64,000 bases of DNA from Epichloe hybrida (taxonomy: Eukaryota; Ascomycota; Sordariomycetes; Hypocreales; Clavicipitaceae). Positions 1-12,966 of this stretch are shown in pieces. The stretch lies in contig JAFEKR010000029.1 of the NCBI GenBank assembly GCA_019022495.1, forward strand, positions 372,001-436,000, written 5' to 3'. Positions within the stretch are counted from its first letter, which is position 1. The number at the start of each line of letters is the position of its first letter. The translations under genes and the position numbers were made by a program. The notes below the pieces were generated by a model that saw only the letters and a list, made by a program, of their open reading frames with translations, did not search any database and had not been told where the DNA came from.

Positions 1-1246
1 CGGCCACCACGAACTCGACGACGTCTGCGTTGCGGCCACGGGTGGTCTGGATCTCAGCACCGGGTATCCTCGCAGCTTTGCATTGCAGGACGTGATGGAG
101 CAGTCCTCCCGAGGTCCCTGCAGCACGGGGTCCCTGCCTGGGTGGCCGTGTTGGAAATAGAAAATCATGTAGAATCGTATCGGGGAACGGCTGCTGCACT
201 GGTGCCAGCGAAGAAGAAGCAGCAGTAGTAGCAGTAGTAGCAGCAGCAGCAGCAGCAGCAGCATCGCAAGGAATATTAAAAAAGTCAAGCCCTCTCGATT
301 CAGCGAGCATCAGAATCTCCTTGCTTGTGATGACACAGTCCACGTCGCGAACTCCGCGGCCTGGCAGTCCGGAGCCGGCCCAGACCTCATCCGTAAGTTC
401 CTCGCGACTCGCTTCCAGTTTCTTGTCGAAGCACGGCATGACGGCAAGATGCCATATCCTGCTCGGAGGAATGCCCAGTTTGCGGCTCAGTGTTGTCTTC
501 AGCATGGTGCCCATCAAAGCCTGCGGCGACTTGACCCTGGACAAGTGCGGCAACACATGAGGATGCGTCTTCTCTGCATAGCAGACCCATCCTGGACACG
601 CAGACGACAGAATCGGCGGCGGCCGCGTAGATGGCGCTGCGGGCGCCGCCCCGAGCACCTCGTCCGCGCCCAGAACAAGAGCCGCCTCCCTCGCGACATT
701 CGTATCCAGAACCCACGCAAACCCGTTCTTGTGCTTGCCCCCCGACGCCAGCCCCTTCTCCCCCTCGAGCAGCAATCTGTCCATCATGATGCCGGCCTGC
801 CGCTCTGATGCTCGGCGCCCCCCCCACACAGCCGCCAGGTTGGCTCTCGTCTGAGGGGACACACTGGCCACGAACAACTTTGCATCCTCATCCTCCAGCC
901 CTTGCACCGCCCAGGCCCCATCCCCATCCCCATCCGCCCGCACCACCCTCAGCGCGGGCGCGCCGTCCAGCGTAGCCAGCACCTCCGCGTGGCTCTGCAG
1001 GCTCACGAGGACGGCCTCGGCCGAGGTCACGCACCCGGAGCACGCCAGGCAGTCCGTAAGAGATATCTGCGCGGCCTCGGCGCGCGTCGTCGGCGCAGCA
1101 GCGGGTGTGCCGTCGAGAATGACCTGGGCTTCGTCGTTCTGCGCGGGCGCCGCGGGCGCCGCGGGTAGAGTCTCGACGGGCCGGACGCATGCTACGCCGG
1201 GGGAAATGAAGTCGTTGAGGTCGTCGACGGAGAGGATCGCGCTCAT
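1..1246 (-). CDS. NAR1: Cytosolic Fe-S cluster assembly factor NAR1 (3' end beyond the window)
   Basis: Iron-hydrogenase-like protein of the cytosolic iron-sulfur assembly (CIA) machinery, which passes Fe-S clusters to cytosolic and nuclear apoproteins. The frame is open from the ATG at 1246 to the window edge, giving about 415 of the roughly 550-600 residues usual for fungal NAR1. The start [17 protein letters not shown] is typical of the family. Cys20 and the group Cys66-x2-Cys69-x2-Cys72 match the N-terminal cluster ligands. Later cysteine motifs SACPGW (about residue 215) and MPCFDKK (about 267) belong to the hydrogenase-like core. The last visible residues contain [15 protein letters not shown], a NAR1 signature. 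A polyalanine run (GCT repeats, + strand 230-262, about residues 328-339) sits in a variable loop. No intron is seen in this part. The identification is secure; the missing C-terminus lies left of the window. Confidence 0.93.
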   Translation of the reverse strand, partial: MSAILSVDDLNDFISPGVACVRPVETLPAAPAAPAQNDEAQVILDGTPAAAPTTRAEAAQISLTDCLACSGCVTSAEAVLVSLQSHAEVLATLDGAPALRVVRADGDGDGAWAVQGLEDEDAKLFVASVSPQTRANLAAVWGGRRASERQAGIMMDRLLLEGEKGLASGGKHKNGFAWVLDTNVAREAALVLGADEVLGAAPAAPSTRPPPILSSACPGWVCYAEKTHPHVLPHLSRVKSPQALMGTMLKTTLSRKLGIPPSRIWHLAVMPCFDKKLEASREELTDEVWAGSGLPGRGVRDVDCVITSKEILMLAESRGLDFFNIPCDAAAAAAAATTATTAASSSLAPVQQPFPDTILHDFLFPTRPPRQGPRAAGTSGGLLHHVLQCKAARIPGAEIQTTRGRNADVVEFVVA

Positions 1247-2120
1247 GGCGGGGGGGTGTCTTGTGTGGGGGGGGGGGTTTTCTCGTGCAAGTGGCGATTT
1301 CGGGGCAGTTATTTTCCCTTTGTCTTGTGTCAATGTAAGTTATTCACAAGAATATTTTCAAGAAAGAAAAAAGGCAGGTTTGCGGGAAGAGATGTTTCAG
1401 TAGAAGAAGGAGGGCGTTGATATGTGGTGATTGCGGATGTCGAGGACAAGATTTGGAAATGGAGGAAGTTTGGTTGCACGGTGATAGGACCCCCCCCCCA
1501 ACCCCCCCCACTAGTTACATGCGACATCGGCGGGTCGGAGTGGCGTTTGAGGCGAAATGGTTTTGGGCCCCGGGTCGGTCCCTGGGAAATGGGCAGAAAT
1601 GAACCGTAAAGCATTCTCTTTTTTTTTTTTTTTTTTTTTTCCTTCCCCATCTGGGACACAAATGGAGGAGAAGGAGAAGATGAAATGGCAACGAGGATTC
1701 CCCTTTGCTGAACTGAACCATGACGTAATGTGATGTGACACAACAACACGTGGCAGAGCATTCGGTCGATGACTCGCCGCAGATGTACATATACACACAC
1801 ATTCATCAGTCATGTACGGAGTGCGGACTAGAGGAGCAATCCTTTCGTGTGTGCTGCATCAAACGCTCATCTAATTAATCCACATGATACATGGTACAAA
1901 CCGACGCCCCGTAACGCCTGCTCCCGCTCTCGCTCCCAATCCCATCCCAGGGGAATGCCCATCATGCGAGCCTGGCTCATCCATCTCCTCCCAATGAATG
2001 CTTTTCCATCGAGCCAGGTCCCACGGGGTACGTGCCTGGCCGAGCCGTTTCTTCAAATGAAAATTGGAGGCGGCCTACAACAGCGGGCGCTGCGCTCGCT
2101 TTGCTCTCCGCGCCTATGCT
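1247..2120. other. Intergenic region between NAR1 and the Iec1-like gene
   Basis: Upstream region of NAR1 and 3' flank of the next gene. It holds a poly-C stretch at about 1491-1509 and a T run of about 22 at 1619-1640. No convincing coding frame: the open frames here are low-complexity and have no start context or family resemblance. Confidence 0.6.
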
Positions 2121-3374
2121 TCAGCAGCTTGCTTGCGCCTTGTTGGACTCGCCCTTCAAGCCGTTCCTCTGCTCGCCGTCCTTGAAGTCCACCACGCCCG
2201 AGATTTGAACATCGGCGGTGCCCTCGAGGATCGCCTTGCGGCGGTCGTGCCAGTCCACTTCGCTCTGGATGACCTGCGACAGCAACACTTCCTTCTCCAG
2301 CCATTCCTTGTAGTAGGCCTCCTCCCACTCTTTGCATTCCTTCTTGAGCGCATCGCCCACCTCGTCGGCCCATTTCAGTTCCCAGTAGCATTTGCGGTAT
2401 AGCTTGTCGACCGGAAAGGAGAGCTCCTCTGATGAGAATAATTCCCCTGGGAGGACTGTGAAGAATTCGGACGCCCCCCCCGAGTCACCGTTGAGCGCCT
2501 CGCCAGACTCGTCATCGCCGCCGCCGCCGCCGTGCGACTGTGGTGTTTTGATGATGATCTTCAATTTGTTGGACTTGCCGGCCGGGCCTGACTGCATCGA
2601 CTTGGGCACAGGATCTGATGGCCGTAGAGCTTCGGTTTCGTGAACGGTTCGCATGTGCTTTGCTAGAGCATCGGATCTCGTGAAGGACCGATCGCATTCT
2701 GCAGCAGGGGGTGGAATTCAGTACATGTGCAGATGAAAAAAACTAAAAAAAAAACTAAAAAAAAAAAAAACTGTCACACATATGGAGTCCTCAAGCAAGC
2801 ATCAAGGGCGGAAGAAGCGAAGCGCTGAGAAAGGGGCAAACACGGGCACATGCATACCTGGCAAGTAGCAGTAAAACGGCTTCTCCCTCGTGTGACTTCG
2901 CATGTGAGCCTTGAGCGCGTACCCACTAGCGTGAGGGAGACCTTTTCTATTGCAAGTCTTCCATTCGCACGTGTACTTCTTCTGCCGGTTCTCAATGTGC
3001 GAGTTGTGAATGTGTTCGACCAGCTTGTCCATGTCGCCCTGGTCGCCCGCCGGACAGCCGTCCCATTCGCAGACGGTCACCTGGTCCTGGAAGTCTTCTT
3101 CTTCCAACCGTGCGTTGACGGGAGAGCTGGGGATATCACCAGAGGTGTCGGAGGAGACGTCCGACAGGCCCTCGAGGGTGTCGGGCTCGGGGACCGCCTC
3201 GTGTTCCACTTCGGGAACAATGGCAGAGGACGTGTTGGACTGCGCGTCGACCTTTTGCCGCTTGGACGGACGAACCGAGCCATTCTCCTCCTCATGGGCG
3301 TCCTCTTCGTACCCGTCGGAGCCTGAGCCCATGGATGAGAGCGGCGAGTCGGGGGGCGAGTATCGTCGAGCCAT
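2121..3374 (-). CDS. C2H2 zinc-finger protein, INO80-complex subunit Iec1-like
   Basis: Two exons, 2858-3374 and 2121-2698, give 364 residues; the intron is GTATGC...GCAG. Three GLI/YY1-type C2H2 fingers follow an acidic, Ser-rich N-terminus: finger 1 Cys102/Cys107/His121/His126, finger 2 Cys136/Cys141/His157/His161, finger 3 Cys169/Cys174/His187/His192. The intron splits finger 3 between YLP and ECDRSF, and splicing restores it exactly. After a Gly/Asp-rich linker, the C-terminal part (from KLYRKCYWELKWADEVG) is a charged helical segment. A YY1-like finger array plus this tail resembles fission-yeast Iec1, a subunit of the INO80 nucleosome remodeller, so a nuclear chromatin role is likely. 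The zinc-finger call is certain; the Iec1 assignment rests on recognised family features and is moderately sure. Confidence 0.82.
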
Positions 3375-4203
3375 GGCTGCCGCGTCGCGAGAACGAGCTC
3401 AACGCGAATGAGCTTATGGATGGGTAGAGCAGGATGCGCCTACCAGCTGAGCAGTGGGAGACGCAATGAAGTAGCAGACGAGATATCCGGGTAAAAAATC
3501 CTCTGCGAGATCGCCCCCGATGGTATTGCCTGTCAGGAGATTGCGCGCATGTGGCCACGGGGCAAATGACTGATGTTAATAATAATCAGAGCGACCCGAC
3601 CGAAAATTGGCTGGCTGCAAGGGGAATGAGGCCAGCACAGTGTGGGTGGGGTCATGATAATAGTAAAGAGAGGTACGGACTACGGACTACGGACTACGGA
3701 CTACGGACTACGGACTACGGACTACGGACTACGGACGTATTAATATCATACAGGAATTGTCTGCTGATTAGTCATCCACCAAAACTATTCATGGTGGACA
3801 TGCACAAAAAGGACTGATACGACAAGTCAAATGGCTGAAAAATGAAAGCCCTCCTCAACCATTGTGACAAGTCCATTGCACATACTCCTTCTCGCAAAAA
3901 AAGGCTACAAAAAGGCTACAAAAGTAATCGTCAATCCTGGAAAGTGATCATGTATCCATATCTATCCCTGTTACTTTGGCCCGTACCTGTAACGTACTAT
4001 TCAACTCCAAATCCTTATGCTGCGAATTTTTCCCTTCTTCTGCAACTACAGTAAACGAACAAGCCAAATCTGTTTCAAGGAGGCCAATGGGCAAACAAAA
4101 ACGAAAACAAACAAAATCATGGCGCTTTCAGTCTCACTCGTCCTCCCTCAAAGGCGCGTGGAAGGCGACTACTTCCTTGTATGCTTTAGTGCAACGGGGT
4201 CAT
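3375..4203. other. Intergenic region upstream of the Iec1-like gene
   Basis: Promoter side of the zinc-finger gene and 3' flank of the DAHP synthase gene. It contains the heptamer tandem array described separately (3674-3736). Otherwise it is moderately AT-rich, without a supportable gene. Confidence 0.6.
3674..3736. repeat. Perfect tandem repeat, nine copies of the heptamer TACGGAC
   Basis: Sixty-three bases are an uninterrupted run of nine TACGGAC units. It lies about 300 bp upstream of the Iec1-like start codon and 470 bp downstream of the DAHP synthase stop. The core TACGGA recurs, in both orientations, in several other intergenic stretches of the window. Confidence 0.98.
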
Positions 4204-5670
<1,467 letters not shown>

Positions 5671-6033
5671 TGTTGGAAGAAGAAGCGAAGCGTCAAGAGG
5701 CGGAGATGGAATTTCAGTAACGCAGAAGAGCCGAAGACGCAGACAATTCTTGAGCGCAGAGAATGGGCCGTCCGTGAGAAGAAGGAACGGAATGGAATGG
5801 CGTGTTTTGCAGAAAAAAAATAAACCGGGTCGCCGCGCCGCTGTCAATTGCCCCGCCATCCATTGGCCGGCCGCGGACTTGTCGACATGTCTGATATTTT
5901 CTCCTTTACACTCTACTGATGCGCAAATGCTGCATCTCCCAACCCAACTCGTGGCTTGCTTTCCGTCTCAAGGACATGTGTGAGATGAAAGAAACAGAAC
6001 AAGTATCATAATGTTATGCTATTCTACAAAAAT
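5671..6033. other. DAHP synthase promoter / 3' flank of the transcription factor
   Basis: Short region between two genes on the minus strand. No coding sequence or distinctive motif was recognised. Confidence 0.5.
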
Positions 6034-9000
6034 CTATTCTAGCTCCGTCACAGTCGTGTCACGCGCCAAGGCTTCATGCGATGAACTCATTTCCGATGAG
6101 TTCTTCCCACGAGCGGCCTTCTTCCCAGACTCGCTCGAGTAGCAATCGGGCATAGTATGTCTTGTCGATAACATTTTGGTCAGCATCATGTGTGTCCTAG
6201 CATTGGGCCATCTGGACCGGGACGTTTCGCCTACCTGCTTCATACCGCTTCTTTCTGCGCTCATGAGCTTGCTCAGAAGCCTGATCTGCTGCTTCTCATC
6301 AATCGCCTCGCACCCAGCCGTGAATATCGGAAACAGGCAGCGAAGCTCGGCAGCTGTCCCGACGCGGAGCCGATCTAAGCACATGACAATGTTTCGTACA
6401 TGTGCCTGTACCTCCGGATGATCGGCTCGAGACCCAAGAATCCTCCGGTGCAAGTGAATCAATCCAGCCCAGTGAAATGCTTCATTGATGGCCGCCATCT
6501 CTGCCAAGTCTCGCATGTGAATGCTGCCGGCTCGGACGTGCAAACACGGACGGGACGACTGACGCAGACTTTCTAGCAGCTGCCTCTCTATCGCCAGTGC
6601 TTGCTCGGCCACATTAGCCTGGGGAGACCACCCTTGTAACAGTTGGCCGTCGAGTCCGAACCGTTCACCTTGACACTGCTTCGATAGCTCCGCTACTCGA
6701 CCGAGGAGTCGAGCGCACTTGGCCGATACTCCAGTCATGCAGTCTATCTCGTCCGGATTGTCATCGCACTTCGAAGGTTCAGGTATGGTGAAGCAAGCAT
6801 GAGGCTTACAGACAGAATCATGTCGGGGGCCAGTCATGAGACTGCCCATGACATCCATATACCCAAGCCAACTCCGAATAAACCACAGTCCTTCGTTGCT
6901 GCTGTGTCTTGATGGCTCTTCATGGGCATGGTTCAACCGTTTGAGCAACAAACTCTTGGCATGCGCAATGTGCACACGCCACGACACACCTTGGCCGAAT
7001 GCCCCTGGAGACATGATTTCCAAAGCCACCAGCATCACCGCCATAGCCAGCACCACATCGGAGACGGGCGCCGAGCCGTTAACCAGAGACCCTCTCAGAG
7101 CTGGAAAAATGGACTGTGCCCACTCAGCCATTCGCATTTGAGGGAGGGTTGATCGCAATAGTTGTGATCGATGTGAAGCTTTTTCAGTCAGCGTTTGGTG
7201 ACCGTCACGAAAGGCAGGAAGAGCTTTGGCCCCTGGTGGGTAGTCATACCGGAGTACGCCAGTAGCAGATTCATAAGGGCGTCGTTGTCCAGTGCCATGG
7301 TTGCGATACATCTTCTCAGCGGATTGGTGTCTGCATGGTGGTGGGGAACCAGGACTTGCGAACAGGAGTCAGCTACATCACATCCTGTTCAGCACGGTAT
7401 ACGTGGAACATACCTTGGGCACTATGATCTAGGAAGTGATGCTGCAAGATCCGGTCAGCGTTGCACAACAGGTGACAGGGGGCCGAAGGGGGGGGGGGAT
7501 GTGATGTGGTGGCTTTCTTACAAAGTACTAATTAGATTGCTCCCTTGTCAGCAGCTGTTGCTGTTGCAGGCCTGGTGGCCGACGTATTCATTTTGGCTTG
7601 TACTTACCAGCAGGTTCATTTGGCTTTTCCTCAGGCTTTATATGAATTTCCGGTCAAATTTGTGTGTTCAACTGCATTGGGGGGGGGGGCGCTTGCGCAT
7701 CTCTTACACGTCTGGCAAAGGCTCAAATGCCCATGGTATGATGACTGGCACCACATGCTCATAGTAGCTACCGTTTACTGCTGCGGCCGCACCATGCCTG
7801 TATCGGGACAGTGCCTCCTCTCCAAAGTCTACGATACCCTGTGCGAAACTGTACGCCGCTGAAGGTAGTAGGGTTGCGTCATCGCCATCATTTTGGAGCA
7901 GATCCTCATCCGCTTTTCCTACGTTATATCCATAAAGGGCCCCAGTTACGCAAGGATAGACATTTGAGTTGCTCAGCGGATCTTGAAACCTACGCGCACC
8001 GAGCTCTTCCCGCAACCAGCCCGACTGCGTTGGTGACTCCTCAACCTCCCCATTTCTGGACAAACAAGAATCAGGAGATGCCGACGACTGAGAATCTATC
8101 CTAGTTGAACGATGATCAACATCATCGCTTTGTGAAGAGGCTGCAGGTGTAAGTGGTCCGTCGGCCGTGCTAGGGCAAGAAACCCAGGTCGTGGATGAGC
8201 CGGTCCCTGGTCGGTCAGTCGAACAAGTCGACAATCGGCGTGATCCGACATTGGACACGGTGAGCTCTGAAAAGGATTCATTTCTTTTGCGACGGGTGCC
8301 AATGGCCGGGGAATGAAGCTGTGAGCTTTTGTGTGAAGATCTTCCCGGATTGGTACGATTTGAAGTTGCTGATCGCCTTTTGGCAGCGTGACCTTCCGGC
8401 TTCGTCGATCCCAGATGAAGCTGCTGGGATTCATCGATGAATACAAATGTTTTACCAGTATGCTGCTTCTCATGGTTGGAGTGGGCGGGTAGTGGCACTT
8501 CGTCTTGCTCTGCTGATGAGGCAGATGTTGTCGACTGGACCTGCTTTGGCTCATGGTGCAAGAGACTACTGACGTCCAATCCTCGATTAGGCTCAACAGT
8601 CAACTCTGAAATCTGGCCGTTTCTACTGCCGAATTCGTGATGATGCCACTGAATTCGGTTGGTAGTCAGCGTTGGGCCCCCGAATACAAAGTCATCTGGT
8701 ACAGAGCGTTTGGTGCGACGGCCTTCCCAGTTGAGTCGTACGCTGTAGTCGCAAATGGCGCCTGCCTTGAGACAACTTTTTGCTTGTTAGCATTTCCTTG
8801 GTCAGGACAAATACTTCCCAGGGGAGAATCCTCCGAGCAACATCAGTTCTGCCGTTTAGGTAGTAGAGGCGCATACTACGACGGAACAACTCGGGAACTC
8901 ACTTCTTGCAAGCGGGGTGCTCCTCTCCGCACTTTACCTTGCGAGCTTTGCATGGCCTTTGATGTAGTTGTCAGTTTTGACCGTGACTGTCGATGTTTCG

Positions 9001-9086
9001 GGGACGGGACTACGGGTGACATACCAGCATCCTTTGCGACTTCGTCGCTTGGGTTCTGGAGCGCCTAGTTGTTTCTGGCGCGGCAT
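6034..9086 (-). CDS. Zn2Cys6 transcription factor with Fungal_trans_2-type domain
   Basis: Sequence-specific nuclear regulator. Exons: 9025-9086, 8903-8956, 7710-8775, 7414-7441, 7250-7354 and 6034-7178, giving 819 residues in one frame. The binuclear zinc cluster is complete: Cys20-x2-Cys23-x6-Cys30-x6-Cys37-x2-Cys40-x6-Cys47; two introns interrupt it. A long Ser/Pro-rich linker follows, then the regulatory domain with HHFLDHSAQVLVPHHH, NDALMNLLLAYSASHR and WAQSIFPALRG, recognisable as the Fungal_trans_2 (ARCA/UGA3-like) family. Three small introns were placed because splicing restores these runs exactly. Between PLPD (7710) and HHF (7441) a further 33-bp mini-exon (7522-7554) is expected from relatives, but it carries an in-frame TAG (7528-7530). 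Skipping it keeps the frame, through a GTGTAA donor. Target genes are unknown. The call is secure; the exact splicing at 7442-7709 is not. Confidence 0.82.
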
Positions 9087-9657
9087 GATTTGACTTCACT
9101 TTCATGTCCAGGTAAAATCAGAACTGGAGAAAACCCCAGCTGTAATGTAATATAAGAGACAACGACAACAACCACAGTTCAAGGAGGTAAGCCGGAAAGT
9201 CGACCACTGACGATTCTAAGCTGAAAAGCGGCAGGCGCGGCTGAACGAAATATGAAGCTTGACGTAATAGGGCAGCGGTGAAGGAGGAGGGCAACAGAAG
9301 TCCCTGCTAGCCCGCTGGGTTTTTTTTTAACAAGAGGGTAGACTAAACGTTACAAGATCAGGCCCGAGGCGGGAGGTTTAGATTCATATAGCACACGCAA
9401 TAGCCTCAGCCGCGTTGGTCATATCAGGAAGTACCGATCGCTCGGGTGGACGCGGCCGCGCTATGCGTGACCCGCAGTCAGCTTCATGCACGTTCGAGCA
9501 TCTCGGTCTTTTTTTTTTTTTTTCCGTCAATACGTTTAGTTTGCTTGCCCCTGGGTTCGACAGCCTTTAGATGGACCCGATGGGCGAAGGCCATATTTCT
9601 TGGTACTTATTGAACCGGGCCATGTTGCTACCAAAGATCTCGGTGTGTTATTCTCAT
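9087..9657. other. Intergenic region upstream of the Zn2Cys6 gene
   Basis: About 570 bp between the regulator start and the 3' end of the PPWD1-like gene. It contains short T runs (about 9262-9270 and 9509-9523). No gene seen. Confidence 0.5.
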
Positions 9658-11665
9658 CTACATGACATCAATGTTGAGGATTTTGATGTCTTCTTCAGGT
9701 TTCTCCTTGTGCGTCCTGACGCTCTCAATTTTCTGAATGACATCAAAGCCTTGAGTCGCTCGTCCGAAGATGGTATGCTTGCCATCCAGCCAGGGCTGTC
9801 AATGGTTAGTACAAACTGACAGGGGTCTTAGTCTGGGGTGGTGGATGGTAGCGTGACCACTTTACCGTTTTTTCTGTGGTGATGAAGAACTGGCTCCCGT
9901 TGGTGTTGGGCCCAGCGTTGGCCATGCTTACGGTAAACGGCTTGTCGTGCTTCAGGCTGCTAAATTCGTCTTCAAACTCCCTGCCCCAGATGCTTTCGCC
10001 ACCCGTGCCGTCGCCCAGCGGATCGCCACCCTGGATCATGAATTTTTTTATTACCCGGTGGAAAATGGTGTTGTTGTAATAGTTGTTCTTTGCATGCGTG
10101 ACGAAATTTTCGACCGCGTTCGGTGCCGCTTCAGGAAAGAGGCGTATGTGGATGTCACCATAATTGGTATGGAGGACTGCAGCACTCCCTGTCGCCGTTG
10201 TCTTAGCATTGCCCTCCTTCTTGTTGTCCAACGTGGTTGGTCGCTCATTTTGGATGTCGCGCGTCGATTTGGAAATGCCGTCATCATTGGTAAACATGTA
10301 GAAGCGAGCTTTGCCGACCCCAGTCGCGACGAGGATCGGGTCTCGGGTTTCCGCTTCTTGCAACAGCGGGTTGCTCGATGCCCCCATCTCGACCGAGACA
10401 ATGCCCTTCTTCTGCGGCTGACCCTGGTACAAGCCAAGATTGACGGCGCGGAAGCTCTCATCCTTGCCATAAACCTTGACAACTTGATTTGTGTACGTGT
10501 TGAGCACTTTGATGCCCAGCATGGACCCGTAGACGATAAAATGGCCCGATTCGTCAAATATAATGTTTGATTTGTGTCGCAGCATTTGCGAATCCACTTC
10601 TCGCTCCTGTGCGAGTTTCCTCCCAAACTCGACGCCATCTAATTTGTGAGAAGCCGTGCCAGCCTGCTGCATGTCTTCGATGGCTTGGAGAGACTCGTCA
10701 TAGGTGCGGTGGAGCTTACCAGATTCAAAGTCGAAGATGCGAACTTTTCGATCTGGAAAAGAAAATGCTGCGAAGCTTTTGCCGCTGGGCGAGATCGTCA
10801 AACAAGTCGGTATTGATTTGGCCTTTTTGAAATCGAACAGGTTGGTTGAGCTCTTGTATTCGAATACGTTGTCAGGCTTCTCGTCACTCCCATCCGGCCG
10901 CCAGTACTCCACCATGCCGTTCTCGTCTGCCGAGACAACACAGTCGTATGTATTGTTGAATGCCATGAGATGCACCGGGAATCTATGGAGAGCTTTGATT
11001 GTGTGTATGGGAACTTCCTTCTCGCCGCGGCCATCGTATACGTGTATCAAGGGTTTCGACTCCTCAGACACAGCTAGAAGTGGGAACGAGGCACCTTTCT
11101 GGTGCACCCAGCAGACGCATTTGGGAACGTAGCTGAGAGCAAGCATGGACAGCAAATCGAACGTAATCACGTCGAAGATTTTGACCGTCTCGTCGATTCC
11201 GGCGGTTGCGAAACTTCGCCCGTCACTGCTTACCGACACGGACTTGATCTCGCCGCTATGTGCCTTGAATTCCTTGACAAACTCGATGCCCTGCCCAATC
11301 TTCTTCCAAAACTTGACGACACCATCAACAGAGGCCGTTATGAGGAATTCGGTCAACGGCGTCCATGTCACAAAGAGCAGTTGATCTTTGTGCATGAGTG
11401 ACTTGGAGTAGCGAGCCGACTTTGGCAGGGCTGCAACGTAGAGCCTTTCGTAGGGTAGGATTCGACGTTTTTTCTTGGGCGTCTCGGACGGGAGCTGGGG
11501 GCCCATATTATCGTCGGAAGAGGAATCTAGCATCATGTTAGCCGAGCATTGGCACGATGCCTTGGGAGACCAGAGAGTCTTGCCTGAGCCATCCTGCTCT
11601 GCGAAGTCGGCATGGCTGCGCTTCTGTGAGCGGTTGTCATCGTCGGTAGTAGCGGCGTCAGCCAT
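9658..11665 (-). CDS. Peptidyl-prolyl cis-trans isomerase with WD40 repeats (PPWD1/Cyp15 type)
   Basis: Two exons (9866-11665 and 9658-9795) give 645 residues, as expected for this family. The N-terminus is polar and basic ([18 protein letters not shown]). WD40-like repeats run from about residue 80 to 480 ([32 protein letters not shown]). A cyclophilin domain fills the C-terminus: [46 protein letters not shown], then after the intron [13 protein letters not shown]. The catalytic Arg of FHRVI and the QGGD motif are present. Relatives are nuclear and associate with spliceosomes in animals. The frame also extends upstream to 11917, but that part is low-complexity and not conserved, so the ATG at 11665 ([11 protein letters not shown]) is preferred. 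The start lies 420 bp from the divergent FAR-17a-like gene. Confidence 0.92.
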
Positions 11666-12085
11666 TTGTAGATGACGGAGGCTGTGGGGAGATGGATGAT
11701 CCAAGCTGCAGCAGAAGCAGGACGGCGCAGAGTTCTTGTCGCTGTTCTGTGACGGGCGCGGGCTGAGTCGATCGGAAGAATAATAGAAGAAGGCGGTGAT
11801 CAATTGCAGTGCAGCGACTTGGCAGGAACACCCGGCCCAAAGCCCCACTATCAAACCGACCCTCATCCATTGTGAGACTCTTTGTGAGGCTCCGCCAGCT
11901 CGGATCCATCCCGACATCGCCGGCCACTCTACCCCCCGATACTACGGATTACAACAACAAATCTCAGCAACGTGGCGAAACCTGAGCCCTTTTTTGTAAT
12001 ATTTTCCGCATTGCGGATGCCCTCTGTGTTCTATTGTTATTCTTCCTAAAACCTAGTGGGCTTGTCTGATTCGTCGACGTGAACA
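11666..12085. promoter_or_regulatory. Shared divergent promoter region (PPWD1-like / FAR-17a-like)
   Basis: A 420-bp region between two start codons pointing away from each other. Apart from pyrimidine-rich stretches I recognise no specific operator or TATA box. That it acts as a common promoter follows from gene arrangement only. Confidence 0.5.
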
Positions 12086-12865
12086 ATGGCTCGGCATCAT
12101 CTTCAGCGTTTAGCTTCCCCGTCCCCCTCGGCCTCTCTGCTCATCCATCTACTAGGGGTTGCCACGCTGGGCAAAAGCTTCTACAGTCTATTCATTTGGG
12201 ATACACCTTTTGCCCAGGCGCACGGATGGTACCTTCAGTTCTTGACCATCATCGGCCTCGCCCTCTCACTATCAGTGTTCGTTCTAGCCGCCATTGCCGA
12301 CGTATCTGGGGGCACGACACTGTTTCGGTTGAAGAATCTTATTTCAGTGGCCGCTACCCCCCTTGAGGTCCTCATATCGGCTTTGTACTGGGGAATATGC
12401 GTCATTGACACGAGCCTCGTCGTCCCGCCTGGCTACGAAATCGACATGTGGGTAGATGCTGGCTTTCACTTGGCCCCCGCGGCGCTCTTGACTCTGGATT
12501 TCATCCTGTTCAGCCCGCCATGGACGATCTCGGCGTATGGCATGATGTCGCTGAGTGCGGTATCTGCCTTTGCCTATTGGTGCTGGGTTGAGGTTTGCTT
12601 TGGCAAAAACGGCTGGTAGGCACTTCAAAAAGACATTCAAGCAAAGCACCCGGGCACATTGTGTTCAATGACGCCAACATGAATTGCCAGGTACCCTTAT
12701 CCCATATTTGGGCTTCTGACTACCACCCAGCGTGCTTTGCTCTTTGCATTCTCGGCCGGCCTGGTGACGTTGTTCTCTGGTCTGCTGAAATGGACTCATG
12801 GTGTTGTGAACGGAAATGACCGGGTTCGACGAGAGGCACATGAACCAACGAAAAAGATTCAGTAG
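12086..12865 (+). CDS. FAR-17a/AIG1-like integral membrane protein
   Basis: Two exons (12086-12615 and 12691-12865) give 234 residues. Without the intron the frame ends at 12619; splicing (TG|GTAGGC ... CCAG|GTACCC) joins FGKNGW to YPYPIFGLLTTTQRALLF and gives the family's usual C-terminus with a further membrane segment. About six hydrophobic helices are visible (for example SLLIHLLGVATLG, LQFLTIIGLALSLSVFVLAA, LISALYWGICVIDT, PAALLTLDFILF, SAFAYWCWVEVCF). Human relatives AIG1/ADTRP hydrolyse fatty-acid esters of hydroxy fatty acids; whether this fungal protein does so is inference. Transcribed away from the PPWD1-like gene. Confidence 0.78.
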
Positions 12866-12966
12866 ATAGATGTCCTCCAGCGAGCCCCATGGAATTCCGC
12901 AGCTACTCGGTGTTCATGTTCAGAACGGTTGGGTCAGGACAAAATGTAGCATCATGCAAGTATTTC

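Noticed and set aside
1330..1806. 158-codon minus-strand frame in the NAR1 upstream region
   Set aside because: It includes a Lys run from a poly-T tract and has no recognisable domain.
3674..3736. Possible CRISPR-like array
   Set aside because: The repeats are contiguous heptamers without spacers, in a eukaryotic genome.
7195..7764. 189-codon plus-strand frame
   Set aside because: Antisense to small exons and introns of the Zn2Cys6 regulator, which are supported by conserved motifs.
11666..11917. Upstream extension of the PPWD1-like protein to 11917
   Set aside because: In frame, but the added residues are not conserved and resemble a translated leader; the ATG at 11665 fits the family.
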